A stretch of DNA of 64,000 bases from PALSA-612 sp963742925. Lineage in GTDB: Bacteria; Actinomycetota; Thermoleophilia; Gaiellales; Gaiellaceae. The translations under genes and the position numbers were made by a program. Below are positions 17,159-28,163 of the stretch, piece by piece (within the stretch, counting starts at the first letter, position 1; the number at the start of each line of letters is the position of its first letter). The DNA is taken from positions 1-64,000 of the forward strand of contig CAVUNV010000017.1 of the NCBI GenBank assembly GCA_963742925.1, given 5' to 3'. A model generated the notes under the pieces. The model ran no database searches. It had not been told where the DNA came from and was given only the letters and a program-made list of their open reading frames with translations.

Positions 17159-18529
17159 ATGGCTCGAGAGCCCTGCGACAGCCTGCCTCCGAAGCGGCGC
17201 TCCCCGGTCGTCAACGTGGTTGCGACCTACGGGACGAATGTCGCCGGCGCCGTCCTCGGTCTCGTCAACGTGCTGATCGTCTCGCGCGTGCTCGGGCCGG
17301 ACGGGCGCGGAAACGTCGCCTTCGTCCTGACGATGGCGATGTTCGTGTCCCAGCTCTCCAACCTCGGCGTCCAGTCGGCGGTCATGAACTTCGGCGGCGC
17401 CGACCGGCGGCTGCTGCCGAAGCTCGCCGGGAGCTCTGTGGCGCTCTCGCTGCTCCTCGGCGGGCTTTCCGTCGCCATCGTCGCGGGCCTGATCGAGCTC
17501 TTCCCTGCCGTCGGCGGCGGCGTCGACCCGGGCACCCGCTGGATCGCGCTCGCGTGCGTACCGATCCTGATCCTCGCCTACTACCTGTACATGCTCGCGC
17601 TCGTCGAGTACCGCTTCGCCGTCTCGAACATCGTCCTGCTGCTCGCGCCCATCTGCAGTGTCGCTCTGAACGGGCTGCTCGCCCTGACCGGCCAGCTGAC
17701 CGTGCGCGGAGCGGTGATCGCGTGGGCCGTGGGCCAGACGGTGGGACTGATCGTGCTCATCTGGTACACCCGGCGGAAGCTCGGCGGCTTCGGCCGTCCC
17801 GATCCCGTTCTCGCCCGTCGCATGGTCGGGTTCGGCATCAAGACCCATGCCGGTCAGATCGGCATGGTCGGGAACTACAGGCTCGACCAGTGGCTGCTCG
17901 GCTCGATCGCGGGTGCGAGGGCGCTCGGTCTCTACAGCGTCGCGGTCGCCTGGGCCGAGGTCCTGTTCTTCCTGCCGAACGCGCTCGCGACCGTGCAGAG
18001 GCCCGATCTCGTCCGCGCGAACCGCTCCGAGGCATCGCGCCAGGCGTCGGTCGGATTCCGCGCCGGCGCTCTGCTGACACTCTTCTCGGTGATCGTGTTG
18101 CTCGCAGCCGCGCCGTTCCTGTGCGTGACCGTCTTCGGGAGCGACTTCCACGGCTCGATCCGCGACCTGCGGATCCTCGCGCTCGGTGCCTTCGGGATCG
18201 CGGCCATCAAGCAGCTCGGCGTCGCGCTCACCTCGCAGAACAAGCCGCTGCTCGAGACGGCCGGGATCCTGGTGGCGTTCGCCGTCACCGCGGTCACCGA
18301 CGTCCTGCTGATCCCCTCGCACGCCGATCTCGGCGCGTCGATTGCCTCGGTGATCTCGTACTCGGCCGGCGGCCTCGCGATGGCGGCTCTCTTCGTCCGC
18401 GCACTCGGCGGCCGCCCCTCCGACCTCCTGCCGCGCGGCACCGACGTGCGCTGGTGCTGGGACGCGGTGCGGGCTCGCGCCCGCCGCGGCTCCGGCTACG
18501 ACCTGACCTCTAGCCGCCTGATTCGGTAG
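17159..18529 (+). CDS. Polysaccharide flippase (Wzx-like, MATE/MVF superfamily)
   Basis: About 456 residues with 12-14 hydrophobic helices, a lipopolysaccharide/teichoic-acid flippase layout (early VVNVVATYGTNVAGAVLGL and SRVLGPDGRGNVAFVLTM; middle GNYRLDQWLLGSIAGARALG). The family moves undecaprenyl-linked glycans across the membrane. An in-frame ATG at 17081 would add 26 polar residues. ATG 17159 is nearer the first helix, and neither has a strong ribosome site. It is divergent from the mutase/decarboxylase operon across a gap of 50-130 nt, so the two units may share control and act on one surface polymer (inference). Its 3' end overlaps the convergent MFS gene by 20 bp. Confidence 0.8.
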   Translation: MAREPCDSLPPKRRSPVVNVVATYGTNVAGAVLGLVNVLIVSRVLGPDGRGNVAFVLTMAMFVSQLSNLGVQSAVMNFGGADRRLLPKLAGSSVALSLLLGGLSVAIVAGLIELFPAVGGGVDPGTRWIALACVPILILAYYLYMLALVEYRFAVSNIVLLLAPICSVALNGLLALTGQLTVRGAVIAWAVGQTVGLIVLIWYTRRKLGGFGRPDPVLARRMVGFGIKTHAGQIGMVGNYRLDQWLLGSIAGARALGLYSVAVAWAEVLFFLPNALATVQRPDLVRANRSEASRQASVGFRAGALLTLFSVIVLLAAAPFLCVTVFGSDFHGSIRDLRILALGAFGIAAIKQLGVALTSQNKPLLETAGILVAFAVTAVTDVLLIPSHADLGASIASVISYSAGGLAMAALFVRALGGRPSDLLPRGTDVRWCWDAVRARARRGSGYDLTSSRLIR

Positions 18530-19784
18530 GCGTGGCCATCGCTGCGGTCCCCCGGTCGGGCACCGGGCGGTCGCGATGTCGCTGGATGAACGCCGCCGCC
18601 GCGAGCGCCGGCAGCGCCAGGCAGACGCCCGCGACCCGCACGCCGAAGACGCCGGCGATCGCGCCGTCGATGAGGCTGGCGAGTGGACGCAGCCCGAGGA
18701 ACGCCACGCTCCAGAGAGCCATGATCCGTCCGCGCTGCGAGTCGGCGACGCCGAGCTGGAGGTGCGTGGTCGCGGACGTGTTGGAGGCGAGATAGCCGAA
18801 GCCGGCGACGAACAGGAAGACGTAGCCGAGTGACAGCCAGGGCGTGATGCAGAACGCGACCATCCCGCCCCCGAGCAGGGTCAGCGTCGCGGCCATGCGC
18901 CCGCGCGAGCCCGCGACCCGACCGGCCACGGTGAACGCCGCCGCCACGGCGCCGGCCCCGAACACGCCGATCAGGAAGCCGGCTTTCGTGTCGACCTCCC
19001 CGAACGCGTGGGCGAACGCCGGCGCCTCGGTGTTGATCGGGTCGGCGGCGAAGCCGACCGCGGTGACGACGAGGAGCAGCGCCAGCAGGCGCGGGCGCTC
19101 CCACGCGAAGCGCAGGCTCGCCAGCAGGTGCGACTCGCCGCGCGCGATGCGCTCCTGCGGTCGCGCGTGTGTGACGAGCAGCGCCAGCACGAGCGCGAGA
19201 TACGACGCCGAGTTGATCGCGAACGCGGCCGGGATGCCGAGCGCGTGCACGGTGACCGCCCCGAGCACCGGTCCGACCGCGCGGGCCAGGTTGTAGGTCA
19301 TCGAGTTGAGCGCCACCGCCGACGGCAGGTCGCGCCGCGTCACGAGCTGCCCGATCAGCGCCCCCGAGGCGGGCGCCGAGTAGGCGCTGGTGACGCCGAG
19401 CCCGAGCGAGAACAGGATCACGACCCACACCTGCGCGAGACCGGCCCAGGCCAGTGCCGCGAGCGCGCCGCTGAGCGCGGTCGCGACGAGCTGCGTCGCC
19501 ATGAGCAGGCGGCGCCGGTCGAAGCGGTCGGCCGCGAGCCCGGTCCACGGTGCGAGCACGAGCACCGGGACGAACTGGGCGACGCTGAGCACGCCGAGCA
19601 GGAAGGCGGAGTGCGTGAGCCGGTAGACGAGCAGCGCGGCGGCCAGGGTCTGAAACCAGGTGCCGCTCGACGAGAGGGCGTTGCCGGCGAAGTAGGGGCC
19701 GAAATTGCGGCTCCGGATCAACCGCAGCGCTGCCGCGGGCCCGACCGGAGGCTCGGCTGCGTGCGTCTCTTCCCGGCTGGCCAT
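18510..19784 (-). CDS. MFS transporter, enterobactin-exporter/DHA3-like
   Basis: A 424-residue integral membrane protein with 12 predicted helices. It opens with the DHA3-type signature RLIRSRNFGPYFAGNALSSS and GTWFQTLAAALLVYRLT, then APWTGLAADRFDRRRLLMAT (the MFS G-x-x-x-D-R-x-x-R-R motif between TM2 and TM3), and ends in a short polar tail. Such proteins export siderophores, drugs or metabolites; the substrate is unknown. ATG 19784 was chosen because upstream in-frame codons run into the intergenic region. The last 20 bp overlap the convergent flippase gene. Confidence 0.8.
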   Translation of the reverse strand: MASREETHAAEPPVGPAAALRLIRSRNFGPYFAGNALSSSGTWFQTLAAALLVYRLTHSAFLLGVLSVAQFVPVLVLAPWTGLAADRFDRRRLLMATQLVATALSGALAALAWAGLAQVWVVILFSLGLGVTSAYSAPASGALIGQLVTRRDLPSAVALNSMTYNLARAVGPVLGAVTVHALGIPAAFAINSASYLALVLALLVTHARPQERIARGESHLLASLRFAWERPRLLALLLVVTAVGFAADPINTEAPAFAHAFGEVDTKAGFLIGVFGAGAVAAAFTVAGRVAGSRGRMAATLTLLGGGMVAFCITPWLSLGYVFLFVAGFGYLASNTSATTHLQLGVADSQRGRIMALWSVAFLGLRPLASLIDGAIAGVFGVRVAGVCLALPALAAAAFIQRHRDRPVPDRGTAAMATPTESGG

Positions 19785-19818
19785 CGCCCGGAGGCTAAAG
19801 GGACGCGATCCGTCTACG

Positions 19819-20421
19819 TCAGCGGCCGACGATGCGCTCGAGCACACCGATGCCGGCGCGACCTGGTGCCAGCAGCGCTGCCACCAGCTCCTTGATCAGG
19901 CGCTCCACATCGTTGACGGCGGCGGCCTCGACTCGCTTCGCCGCGTCCACGATCACCTCGCGCTCGTGCTGGGCGGCCTCGCGGGCGACCGCCTCGCCCA
20001 GGCGTCCGGCCGTCACCTTGACCGCGGCTTCGGCGTCGACCTGATCCCGGCGCGCCCGTTCGATCGAATCCGCGAACCGCTTCTCGGTCAGGCGCCGTCG
20101 CAGCCGCTCGACGACGTCGAAGCGCACGGCGAGAGTCGCGATCAGGGCCCAGGCGCCGCCGACGATCAGGGCGGCGGCCCAGTAGGTGAGGTGGCTGCCG
20201 ATGCCGACGACCGCTGCCGTGTTCAGGGCTCCGAGTGCGAACAGCGCCGCCATCGCCTCCACCAGCAGCTGTCCTGCCGCATCGCGCTGTCCCGGGTCAC
20301 GCTCAGCCAGCGAGAGCTGAAGCTCACAGCGGATGAGTACTGCGAACTGGTGAGTCAGCTCGCCCAGCAGTTCCTCGGTCGTCACGGGCTCGGCTGCGAC
20401 AGGCTTCGGTGTCCGTGCCAT
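19819..20421 (-). CDS. Holin-superfamily-III-like membrane protein
   Basis: A 200-residue protein with two adjacent hydrophobic helices (AMAALFALGALNTAAVVGIG and AALIVGGAWALIATLAVRFD) between polar helical regions. The N-terminal GELTHQFAVLIRCELQLSLA and the hairpin match the actinobacterial Phage_holin_3_6 (holin-X) pattern, which is usually chromosomal and not proof of phage. The C-terminal 90 residues are a charged, probably coiled helix. ATG 20421 has AGGA about 10 nt upstream; ATG 20430 is the alternative. No other phage genes are nearby. Confidence 0.6.
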   Translation of the reverse strand: MARTPKPVAAEPVTTEELLGELTHQFAVLIRCELQLSLAERDPGQRDAAGQLLVEAMAALFALGALNTAAVVGIGSHLTYWAAALIVGGAWALIATLAVRFDVVERLRRRLTEKRFADSIERARRDQVDAEAAVKVTAGRLGEAVAREAAQHEREVIVDAAKRVEAAAVNDVERLIKELVAALLAPGRAGIGVLERIVGR

Positions 20422-20488
20422 CGAGAGCATCCTTTCAGCCGCCTGAGCAGCCTGCGGAGAAGACGAACCGCGGCATCGTACAGACGGG

Positions 20489-21025
20489 ATGAAAGACACT
20501 TCCCTCATGAGCCATGAACCGCAGCTCGACGAGCAGGTTCACAACCCCCTGGCGGAGGGGGTCGGTTTCGTCGTCTACGGCACGCTGGCGACGCTGGCCG
20601 GCGTCGGCGCGCTGGCGCTGGAGGCCGGCCATCTTCGCGCCGGGGAGACGGCGGTCGCGCTGCTCGTGGTCGTACTTGCCGCGTGGATGGGACACACGCT
20701 GTGGCGGGTCGTGACCGCCCGGGCACTGCGAACGCCCCCGCAGAGGCTTCCGCATGAGGTTCACGAGTTGCGGCGTTCGTGGCCGATCCCGGCGGCGGCG
20801 CTTCCGGAGGTCGTCGTCGCGGCGCTGGCGGCCACGGGCTGGTGGTCGGTGGCGACCGGGTTGCAGCTCGCGCAGGGCCTCGGAATCGCCGTCCTGTTCG
20901 GTGCCGGCGTCCTCACCGCTCGCCTCGAAGGAGCGAGCCGAGGCCGGCTGCTCGTCTACGCGATCCTGCTACCGAGCGTGGGTGCCCTGATCGTCGCGCT
21001 CGAGGTGGGGGTTCACCGGGTGTAG
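20489..21025 (+). CDS. Integral membrane protein with four predicted helices, unknown function
   Basis: 178 residues. Hydrophobic stretches lie at about residues 24-45 (GFVVYGTLATLAGVGALALE), 50-70 (TAVALLVVVLAAWMGHTLW), 108-150 and 155-175. The charged loop ALRTPPQRLPHEVHELRRSW separates helices 2 and 3. No family was recognised. ATG 20489 and ATG 20507 are both possible; the second begins MSHEPQLDEQ. The gene is divergent from the holin-like gene with 67 nt or less between them, and convergent with the debranching-type gene (3 nt gap). Confidence 0.6.
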   Translation: MKDTSLMSHEPQLDEQVHNPLAEGVGFVVYGTLATLAGVGALALEAGHLRAGETAVALLVVVLAAWMGHTLWRVVTARALRTPPQRLPHEVHELRRSWPIPAAALPEVVVAALAATGWWSVATGLQLAQGLGIAVLFGAGVLTARLEGASRGRLLVYAILLPSVGALIVALEVGVHRV

Positions 21026-21028
21026 GGG

Positions 21029-22959
21029 TCATGCTGCCTCGCCCCAGGCGCCCTTGCGCAGGCGGAGCGCCTCGGCCACCGACCAGGCCTGGAACGGACA
21101 GCCGGTGGCGACGTGCGGCGCGTCTCCGTCCGCGGTCTCCGAGATCGACCCGAGGCCCCATTCGCCGAGATGCGCCTCGAGGCCGTCGAGGAGCCCGTCG
21201 ACCGGGACACCGGCGCGCGCCGACGCGTCGACGTAGGGCCCGAGCAGCCACGGCCAGACGGTGCCCTGGTGGTACGCGGCGTCGCGCTCGGCCGGTGAGC
21301 CCCGGTGCAGGGGCCGGTAGCGCGGATCGTCCGGGGCGAGCGAGCGCAGGCCGATCGGCGTGAGGAGCGATCGGCAGGCGGCGACGATGTTGCGCGCCGC
21401 GGCCGTGGTCGCGTCGTTCACGTGGAGGAAGGGCCCACGCGGGAGGGAGACGGCGAGCAGCTGGTTCGGCCGCACGGAGGCGTCGTCTCCGCCGGGCCCG
21501 TCGACGACGTCGAGCGCGCCGAGGCCGTCCGCCCGCACGAAGCGCGCGAGGAACGAGTCGCGCGCGCGGTCGGCGAGGGCAGACCAGCGCCGGCGTGAGT
21601 CTGCGCCCGGCGCGAGCCGTCCGGCGACGTCGAGCACCTGGACCCACAGCGCGTTCACCTCGACCGGCTTGCCCGCTCGCGGAGTGACGGGGACGCCGTC
21701 GATCCGGGCATCCATCCACGTGAGCGCCCATCCCTCGGCCCCCTGGCGCAGCAGCCCGTCGGCCGGGTCGACCCCGATCCCGAAGCGTGTGCCGGCGACG
21801 TGGTGCTCGACGATCTGCTCGATGACGGGCCCGAGCTCGCCGCCCAGATCCTCGTCCCCGGCGATCGAGACGTGCCGGTCGACGGCGTGGACGAACCACA
21901 GCGTTCCGTCGACCGTGTTGTACTCGAGCGAGCCCGTGTCGGCCGTGTTCGCGAGCATGCCCTCCGACAGGGTCGCGGCCGTGGTGCGCAGGACCTCCCG
22001 TCCCTCGTCCCACCGGTTGGGCGCCAGGTAGAGGCCCTCGTACGAGGTCATCAGGTCGCGCGACCACTCGCCGAACCACGGATAGCCGGCGACGGCGGTC
22101 GGGCGTCCCGCAGTCTCGATCGCGAACTGGTCGGCGCCGAGCACGAGCTGCGCCTCGACCTCGTCGCTCGTGCCGGCCCGCCGGAGCAGCTCGTCGGCGC
22201 GCGTTCGCGCGGCGGAGACGATCTCCGTCGCCGAGGGGAGCGTCCCGTCGAACGGCGCGGCTGCGGCGGTCAGCTCGTGGCGCTCGCCGGGCGTGAGGTC
22301 CACGGCGAACGTGCCCGCCGCCCAGACGTCCTCCCGGTCGTTCAGCCCCCGCGCAGCCTCCTCCCGCGCGCGGATCCCGCGGTACCACTCGCCTCCCGCG
22401 GCCCACCCTGGGCCGGCAACGCGGTAGGCGCCCTCGAACACGAACCCGTCGGCTGTCGACGCGACCGCGGGCGAGCCATTCGCGAAGCGCTCTCCGTGCA
22501 CGCTCCGCCAGGTGCAGAGCGGCGTCAGCTCGAGCCGAACGGGCCGGTCGGCTCGAAGCAGCCGGTGCACGACCCCGACGGCGGGCCGGCCGTGGCTCAT
22601 CGCGAGCTCGCGCTCGACGAGGATCTCGCCGATCTGCCAGCGCCACCGCGGGACGCCCCGGTCGAGCTCGAACGTCGCGAGCAGCTCGTGCCCACGCGGA
22701 TCGACGGTGCCGCCCGCCCATTCGTCCGTGCCGAGCCGGAAGCGGGCGTCGCCGACGACGAGCACCGGCTCGAGCGCGACCAGGCCGAGCATGCGACTCC
22801 CAGGCCCGTCGACGGCGACCGCGAGCAGGCCGTGGTAGCGGCGGGTGCGGAGTCCCGCGACCGTGCCCATCGCGTAGCCGCCCACCCCGTCCGTCACGAG
22901 CCACTCCCGCTTCGACGCCTCGTCGAGCGAGCCGCAGACCTCGGGGCCGAACCGGATCG

Positions 22960-22963
<4 letters not shown>
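21029..22963 (-). CDS. Glycogen-debranching-enzyme-like glucanotransferase/glucosidase (CTG start)
   Basis: About 644 residues with the GDE_N_bis/GDE_C layout of bacterial amylo-alpha-1,6-glucosidase-like proteins. The N-terminal domain begins IRFGPEVCGSLDEASKREWL then VTDGVGGYAMGTVAGLRTRR. The (alpha/alpha)6 catalytic part includes VAGYPWFGEWSRDLMTSYEG (acid residues of the GH133-like site) and TGSLEYNTVDGTLWFVHAVD. The C-terminus has AAYHQGTVWPWLLGPYVDA. It should release glucose from alpha-glucans or glucosylated solutes. No ATG/GTG/TTG exists in frame near the conserved N-terminus. CTG at 22963 overlaps the upstream stop as CTGA, exactly where relatives would have ATGA, so a CTG start or a base error is likely. 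It forms an operon with the GH63-like gene. Confidence 0.8.
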
Positions 22964-25605
<2,642 letters not shown>

Positions 25606-25689
25606 TTGAACCCCCCTTGAGTCGGTCCCCTCCCCGTCAAGGTAGGCGCAGCCGGCCCGGAGAGCGTCACCCCGATGGGGCGATCCTGA

Positions 25690-25983
25690 TCAGGCGGGCG
25701 CAGCTTCGGCGAGGGCCGCCCAGTCGCCGGCCCTCACGCGGTCGAGCACCGGGCCGAGGTCGTGCTCGTCCTGGACGGCGGCGATGAGCGCCGGCGCGTC
25801 TCCTTCCGCTCCGAGCACGATGCCTCCGACCGCTCTGCCGTCCCGGACGATCAGCTTGCGACAGATCCCCTCGGTCGGCTCCTCCACCACGATCTCCTCG
25901 TCACCGGGCTCCGCCGCCTCGATCGAGGATGCCGGAGTCGCCGTGAACGTGCCCTCCGCCGGGTATGAGAAGTAGGAGCTCAT
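25690..25983 (-). CDS. Stand-alone C-terminal domain of an FAD/NAD(P) oxidoreductase
   Basis: 97 residues from ATG 25983 (an in-frame ATG at 26001 adds six). The stretch EGICRKLIVRDGRAVGGIVL followed by GAEGDAPALIAAVQDEHDLG resembles the C-terminal dimerisation domain of NirB/rubredoxin-reductase-type flavoproteins, but no FAD or NAD Rossmann motif exists upstream. It is therefore either a degraded remnant or a free-standing domain protein. The gene is intact, without stops. It sits between the glucosidase operon and the propeller gene cluster and faces away from the latter. Confidence 0.5.
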   Translation of the reverse strand: MSSYFSYPAEGTFTATPASSIEAAEPGDEEIVVEEPTEGICRKLIVRDGRAVGGIVLGAEGDAPALIAAVQDEHDLGPVLDRVRAGDWAALAEAAPA

Positions 25984-26044
25984 CAGTGCGGGACCAACCA
26001 CAGGCGTTCGCGAAATGCGCCCCGTCAGGCGGGTGGTCGCGGCT

Positions 26045-26084
26045 CTCGGTAGATCGCGGCAGTCCGGGTCAGCGGACGCCCTGA
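26045..26084 (+). repeat. Intergenic repeat copy 1 (hairpin element)
   Basis: A 40-nt sequence identical to 27367-27406 and about 80% similar to 28097-28140. It contains a stem GTCCG (26062-26066) / CGGAC (26073-26077) with loop GGTCAG, extended by GGC/GCC across a bulged A. It lies 53 nt upstream of the RCC1-repeat gene. Confidence 0.75.
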
Positions 26085-26137
26085 TGTGCCGGGCGGGTTG
26101 TTCGCCTCAGACTCGTCGTAACCAGGGAGGTGACCTG

Positions 26138-27358
26138 ATGCTTCGGTGTGAGCGTTGGCGTCCTCTGGGCGTGGCCGTTGCTGTGGTCGTCGCAGGTTCG
26201 TGTGCTTCCTTGCTCGTGGTGGGGTTTGGGGGGCAGGCGAAGGCGACGGGCGGCACCGTCAGCGCACTCAGCGTCGGTGCGACTCATAGCTGCGCGCTGC
26301 TGAGCGACGGCGCGGTGAAGTGCTGGGGCCGGAACCGTTTCGGCGAACTGGGCAGCGAGATCGAGGGGTTCAGCGCGAAGCCGGTTGCGGTTAACAGCTT
26401 GCCGCACGGCGTGATCGCGATCGCCGCTGGGGCCGGGCACACGTGCGCGCTGGTCCGTGGCGGGGCTGTCGTGTGCTGGGGGCGAAACCTGTTCGGTGAG
26501 CTCGGTGACGGGACGAGGAACGACAGCTCGATACCGGTTCCGGTGAGCGGCCTGCAACAGGGCGTTATTGCGATCAGTGGCATCGGCGAGCACACGTGCG
26601 CGCTCCTGCGCGGCGGGTCGGTCAAATGTTGGGGCAACAACGAGGGTGGCCAGCTCGGCAACGGGAGGACGGGAAGCAGCTCAACCCCGGTTGCTGTCAG
26701 AGGCCTGCAACAGAGCGTCATCGCGATCAGCGCCGGTCGCTTGCACACGTGCGCGCTGCTGAAGGGCGGGGCGGTCGAGTGCTGGGGTTTCAACGACGAC
26801 GGTCGGGTCGGCAACGGAACGACGAAGAACAGCTCGAAACCGGTTCCGGTCAAGGGCCTTCAGCGCGGGGTGGTCGCGATCAGCGCCGGTGGCTTGCACA
26901 CGTGCGCGCTGCTGCGCGGCGGGGCTGCGAAATGCTGGGGCTGGAATGCTTACGGTCAGCTTGGCAATGGGGAAGTGCTGGACTTCAGCTCGATACCGAC
27001 GCCCCCCGACTTCAGGGCGACACCGGTCGCGGTCAAAGGGCTGCAGCACGGGGTCGTCGCGATCTCGGCAGCGAACGTCCACACGTGCGCGCTGCTGCAG
27101 AACGGCACGGCCAAGTGCTGGGGAGACAACGAGTACGGTCAACTCGGGAACCGGGCAACGAAGAACAGCGCAACCCCGGTCGCGGTCAAGACCCTGCGCG
27201 GTATCGCCACGATCGTGGGCGGGTGGGTGCATACGTGTGCGCTCCTGCGTGGGTCGCCTTCGGCCCCGGTCAAGTGCTGGGGTGACAACGCCGTTGGTGA
27301 GCTTGGCAACGGGACGACGAACCCCAGCCTGACCCCGGTTCCGGTCACCGGGCTGTAG
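26138..27358 (+). CDS. Secreted RCC1-repeat beta-propeller protein
   Basis: 406 residues. The signal peptide spans about residues 1-38 (GVAVAVVVAGSCASLLVVGF then GGQAKA). The rest is about seven RCC1-type repeats of about 50 residues, each with the pattern HTCALL-x-G-x-VKCWG-x-N-x-x-GQLGNG (for example HTCALLRGGSVKCWGNNEGG). This should fold into one seven-bladed propeller on the outside of the cell. Each repeat carries two cysteines (HTCAL and KCWG), giving likely intrablade disulphides. Bacterial RCC1 proteins are usually adhesive or scaffolding; no enzyme site is seen. ATG 26138 has GGGAGG at 26125-26130. The last two repeats are slightly diverged (an insertion near residue 285). Confidence 0.85.
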   Translation: MLRCERWRPLGVAVAVVVAGSCASLLVVGFGGQAKATGGTVSALSVGATHSCALLSDGAVKCWGRNRFGELGSEIEGFSAKPVAVNSLPHGVIAIAAGAGHTCALVRGGAVVCWGRNLFGELGDGTRNDSSIPVPVSGLQQGVIAISGIGEHTCALLRGGSVKCWGNNEGGQLGNGRTGSSSTPVAVRGLQQSVIAISAGRLHTCALLKGGAVECWGFNDDGRVGNGTTKNSSKPVPVKGLQRGVVAISAGGLHTCALLRGGAAKCWGWNAYGQLGNGEVLDFSSIPTPPDFRATPVAVKGLQHGVVAISAANVHTCALLQNGTAKCWGDNEYGQLGNRATKNSATPVAVKTLRGIATIVGGWVHTCALLRGSPSAPVKCWGDNAVGELGNGTTNPSLTPVPVTGL

Positions 27359-27366
27359 CAGGCTGC

Positions 27367-27406
27367 CTCGGTAGATCGCGGCAGTCCGGGTCAGCGGACG
27401 CCCTGA
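27367..27406 (+). repeat. Intergenic repeat copy 2 (hairpin element)
   Basis: Identical over 40 nt to copy 1. It begins 8 nt after the RCC1 gene's stop codon and ends 62 nt before the next gene's GTG, so it could act as 3' end, 5' leader or both. Confidence 0.75.
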
Positions 27407-27468
27407 ATGTCCGCCGGTCGCGGACAGCGGATTCTTACGGTGTTAGGCGACCAGCCTGAGAGGTGCGT

Positions 27469-28074
27469 GTGAGTACTGTCGCCCCCTCGAACGAGAAGCA
27501 CACGCTGGCGGACGAGCTTGCCGGGGCGCGTCGCTGTGTGTGGGCGGGTGAGTACGAGACGGCGGTTGACCATCTCGCGAGCGCTCGGACGTTCGCGCGA
27601 GCACAGGGGGATCGGGCTGCGCTGGACGAGGTACGTGAGCTTGCCCTGAGGGCAGGGCGTGGAGCGCCGGGCGGGTCCCCCGCCGCGGGGCGGGCGGACG
27701 CGCTGGTGCACGCCACGGCAGAGGACCTGGCCGGACCTGCCGGGAGTCTCCCTCTCCCGAGGGGAGCCGTTCGAACGATGCTGGCTGCGGGCGGCGTCGT
27801 CTGGCTCCTGTTCGGTCTGGCGCCGTTCATCGCGAGAGGCACCCCATTGTGTGGGAGTGGGTCCGGGTGGTCAGGGCAGCTCACGGCAACCGGGGTGACG
27901 GCTGCCCTGATCGGGGTCACGCTGGTGGCGTTCTTCGTGTGGCTGATGAGGCGGATGCCGCACGCGGAGGTGGCGCTGGGCTGGACGTTCCTGGGCGTGT
28001 ACGCCGTGGCCCTGATCGTGTTCTGCCTGTTCCTGGCCCCGGCGATCTGGGGGCCGCCCGGCTGCAACCCGTGA
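27469..28074 (+). CDS. Membrane protein with helical N-terminal domain, unknown function
   Basis: 201 residues. The first 65 form a soluble helical region reminiscent of a TPR pair (ADELAGARRCVWAGEYETAV, SARTFARAQGDRAALDEVRE). A Gly/Pro/Ala linker follows, then three hydrophobic helices (MLAAGGVVWLLFGLAPFIA, TGVTAALIGVTLVAFFVWLM, WTFLGVYAVALIVFCLFLAP). No family was recognised. GTG 27469 follows GAGAGG (27458-27463) at 5 nt; GTG 27463 overlaps that ribosome site and is less likely. It lies between two copies of the intergenic repeat and between two secreted propeller genes. Confidence 0.6.
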   Translation: MSTVAPSNEKHTLADELAGARRCVWAGEYETAVDHLASARTFARAQGDRAALDEVRELALRAGRGAPGGSPAAGRADALVHATAEDLAGPAGSLPLPRGAVRTMLAAGGVVWLLFGLAPFIARGTPLCGSGSGWSGQLTATGVTAALIGVTLVAFFVWLMRRMPHAEVALGWTFLGVYAVALIVFCLFLAPAIWGPPGCNP

Positions 28075-28096
28075 CCGACCCGGGACTTCTGATCCT

Positions 28097-28140
28097 CTAG
28101 GTAGATCATGGCAGCCCGGGTCAGCGGGTTCGCTGATGTG
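28097..28140 (+). repeat. Intergenic repeat copy 3 (diverged)
   Basis: About 36 of 44 positions match copy 1. Its stem GCCCG (28114-28118) / CGGGT (28125-28129) keeps the same GGTCAG loop. One T-A pair is replaced by C-G and one G-C by G-T, i.e. changes that preserve pairing. It ends 23 nt before the next gene. Confidence 0.65.
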
Positions 28141-28163
28141 AGAGCAGGTGGGAGAGCGGATGC

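Noticed and set aside
19819..20421. Prophage remnant, because of the holin-like gene
   Set aside because: Holin-superfamily-III membrane proteins are common chromosomal genes in actinobacteria; no capsid, portal, terminase, integrase or att site is nearby.
26138..27358. CRISPR-like or tandem DNA repeat in the RCC1 gene
   Set aside because: The periodicity of about 150 bp is the protein repeat; units are diverged, lie in one open frame and have no spacer/repeat structure.
26045..28140. Integron-type gene cassettes with attC sites
   Set aside because: The intergenic repeats are short (40-44 nt), lack the R'/R'' core GTTRRRY/RYYYAAC and an integrase is not seen; the cassette-like layout is reported only as an observation.
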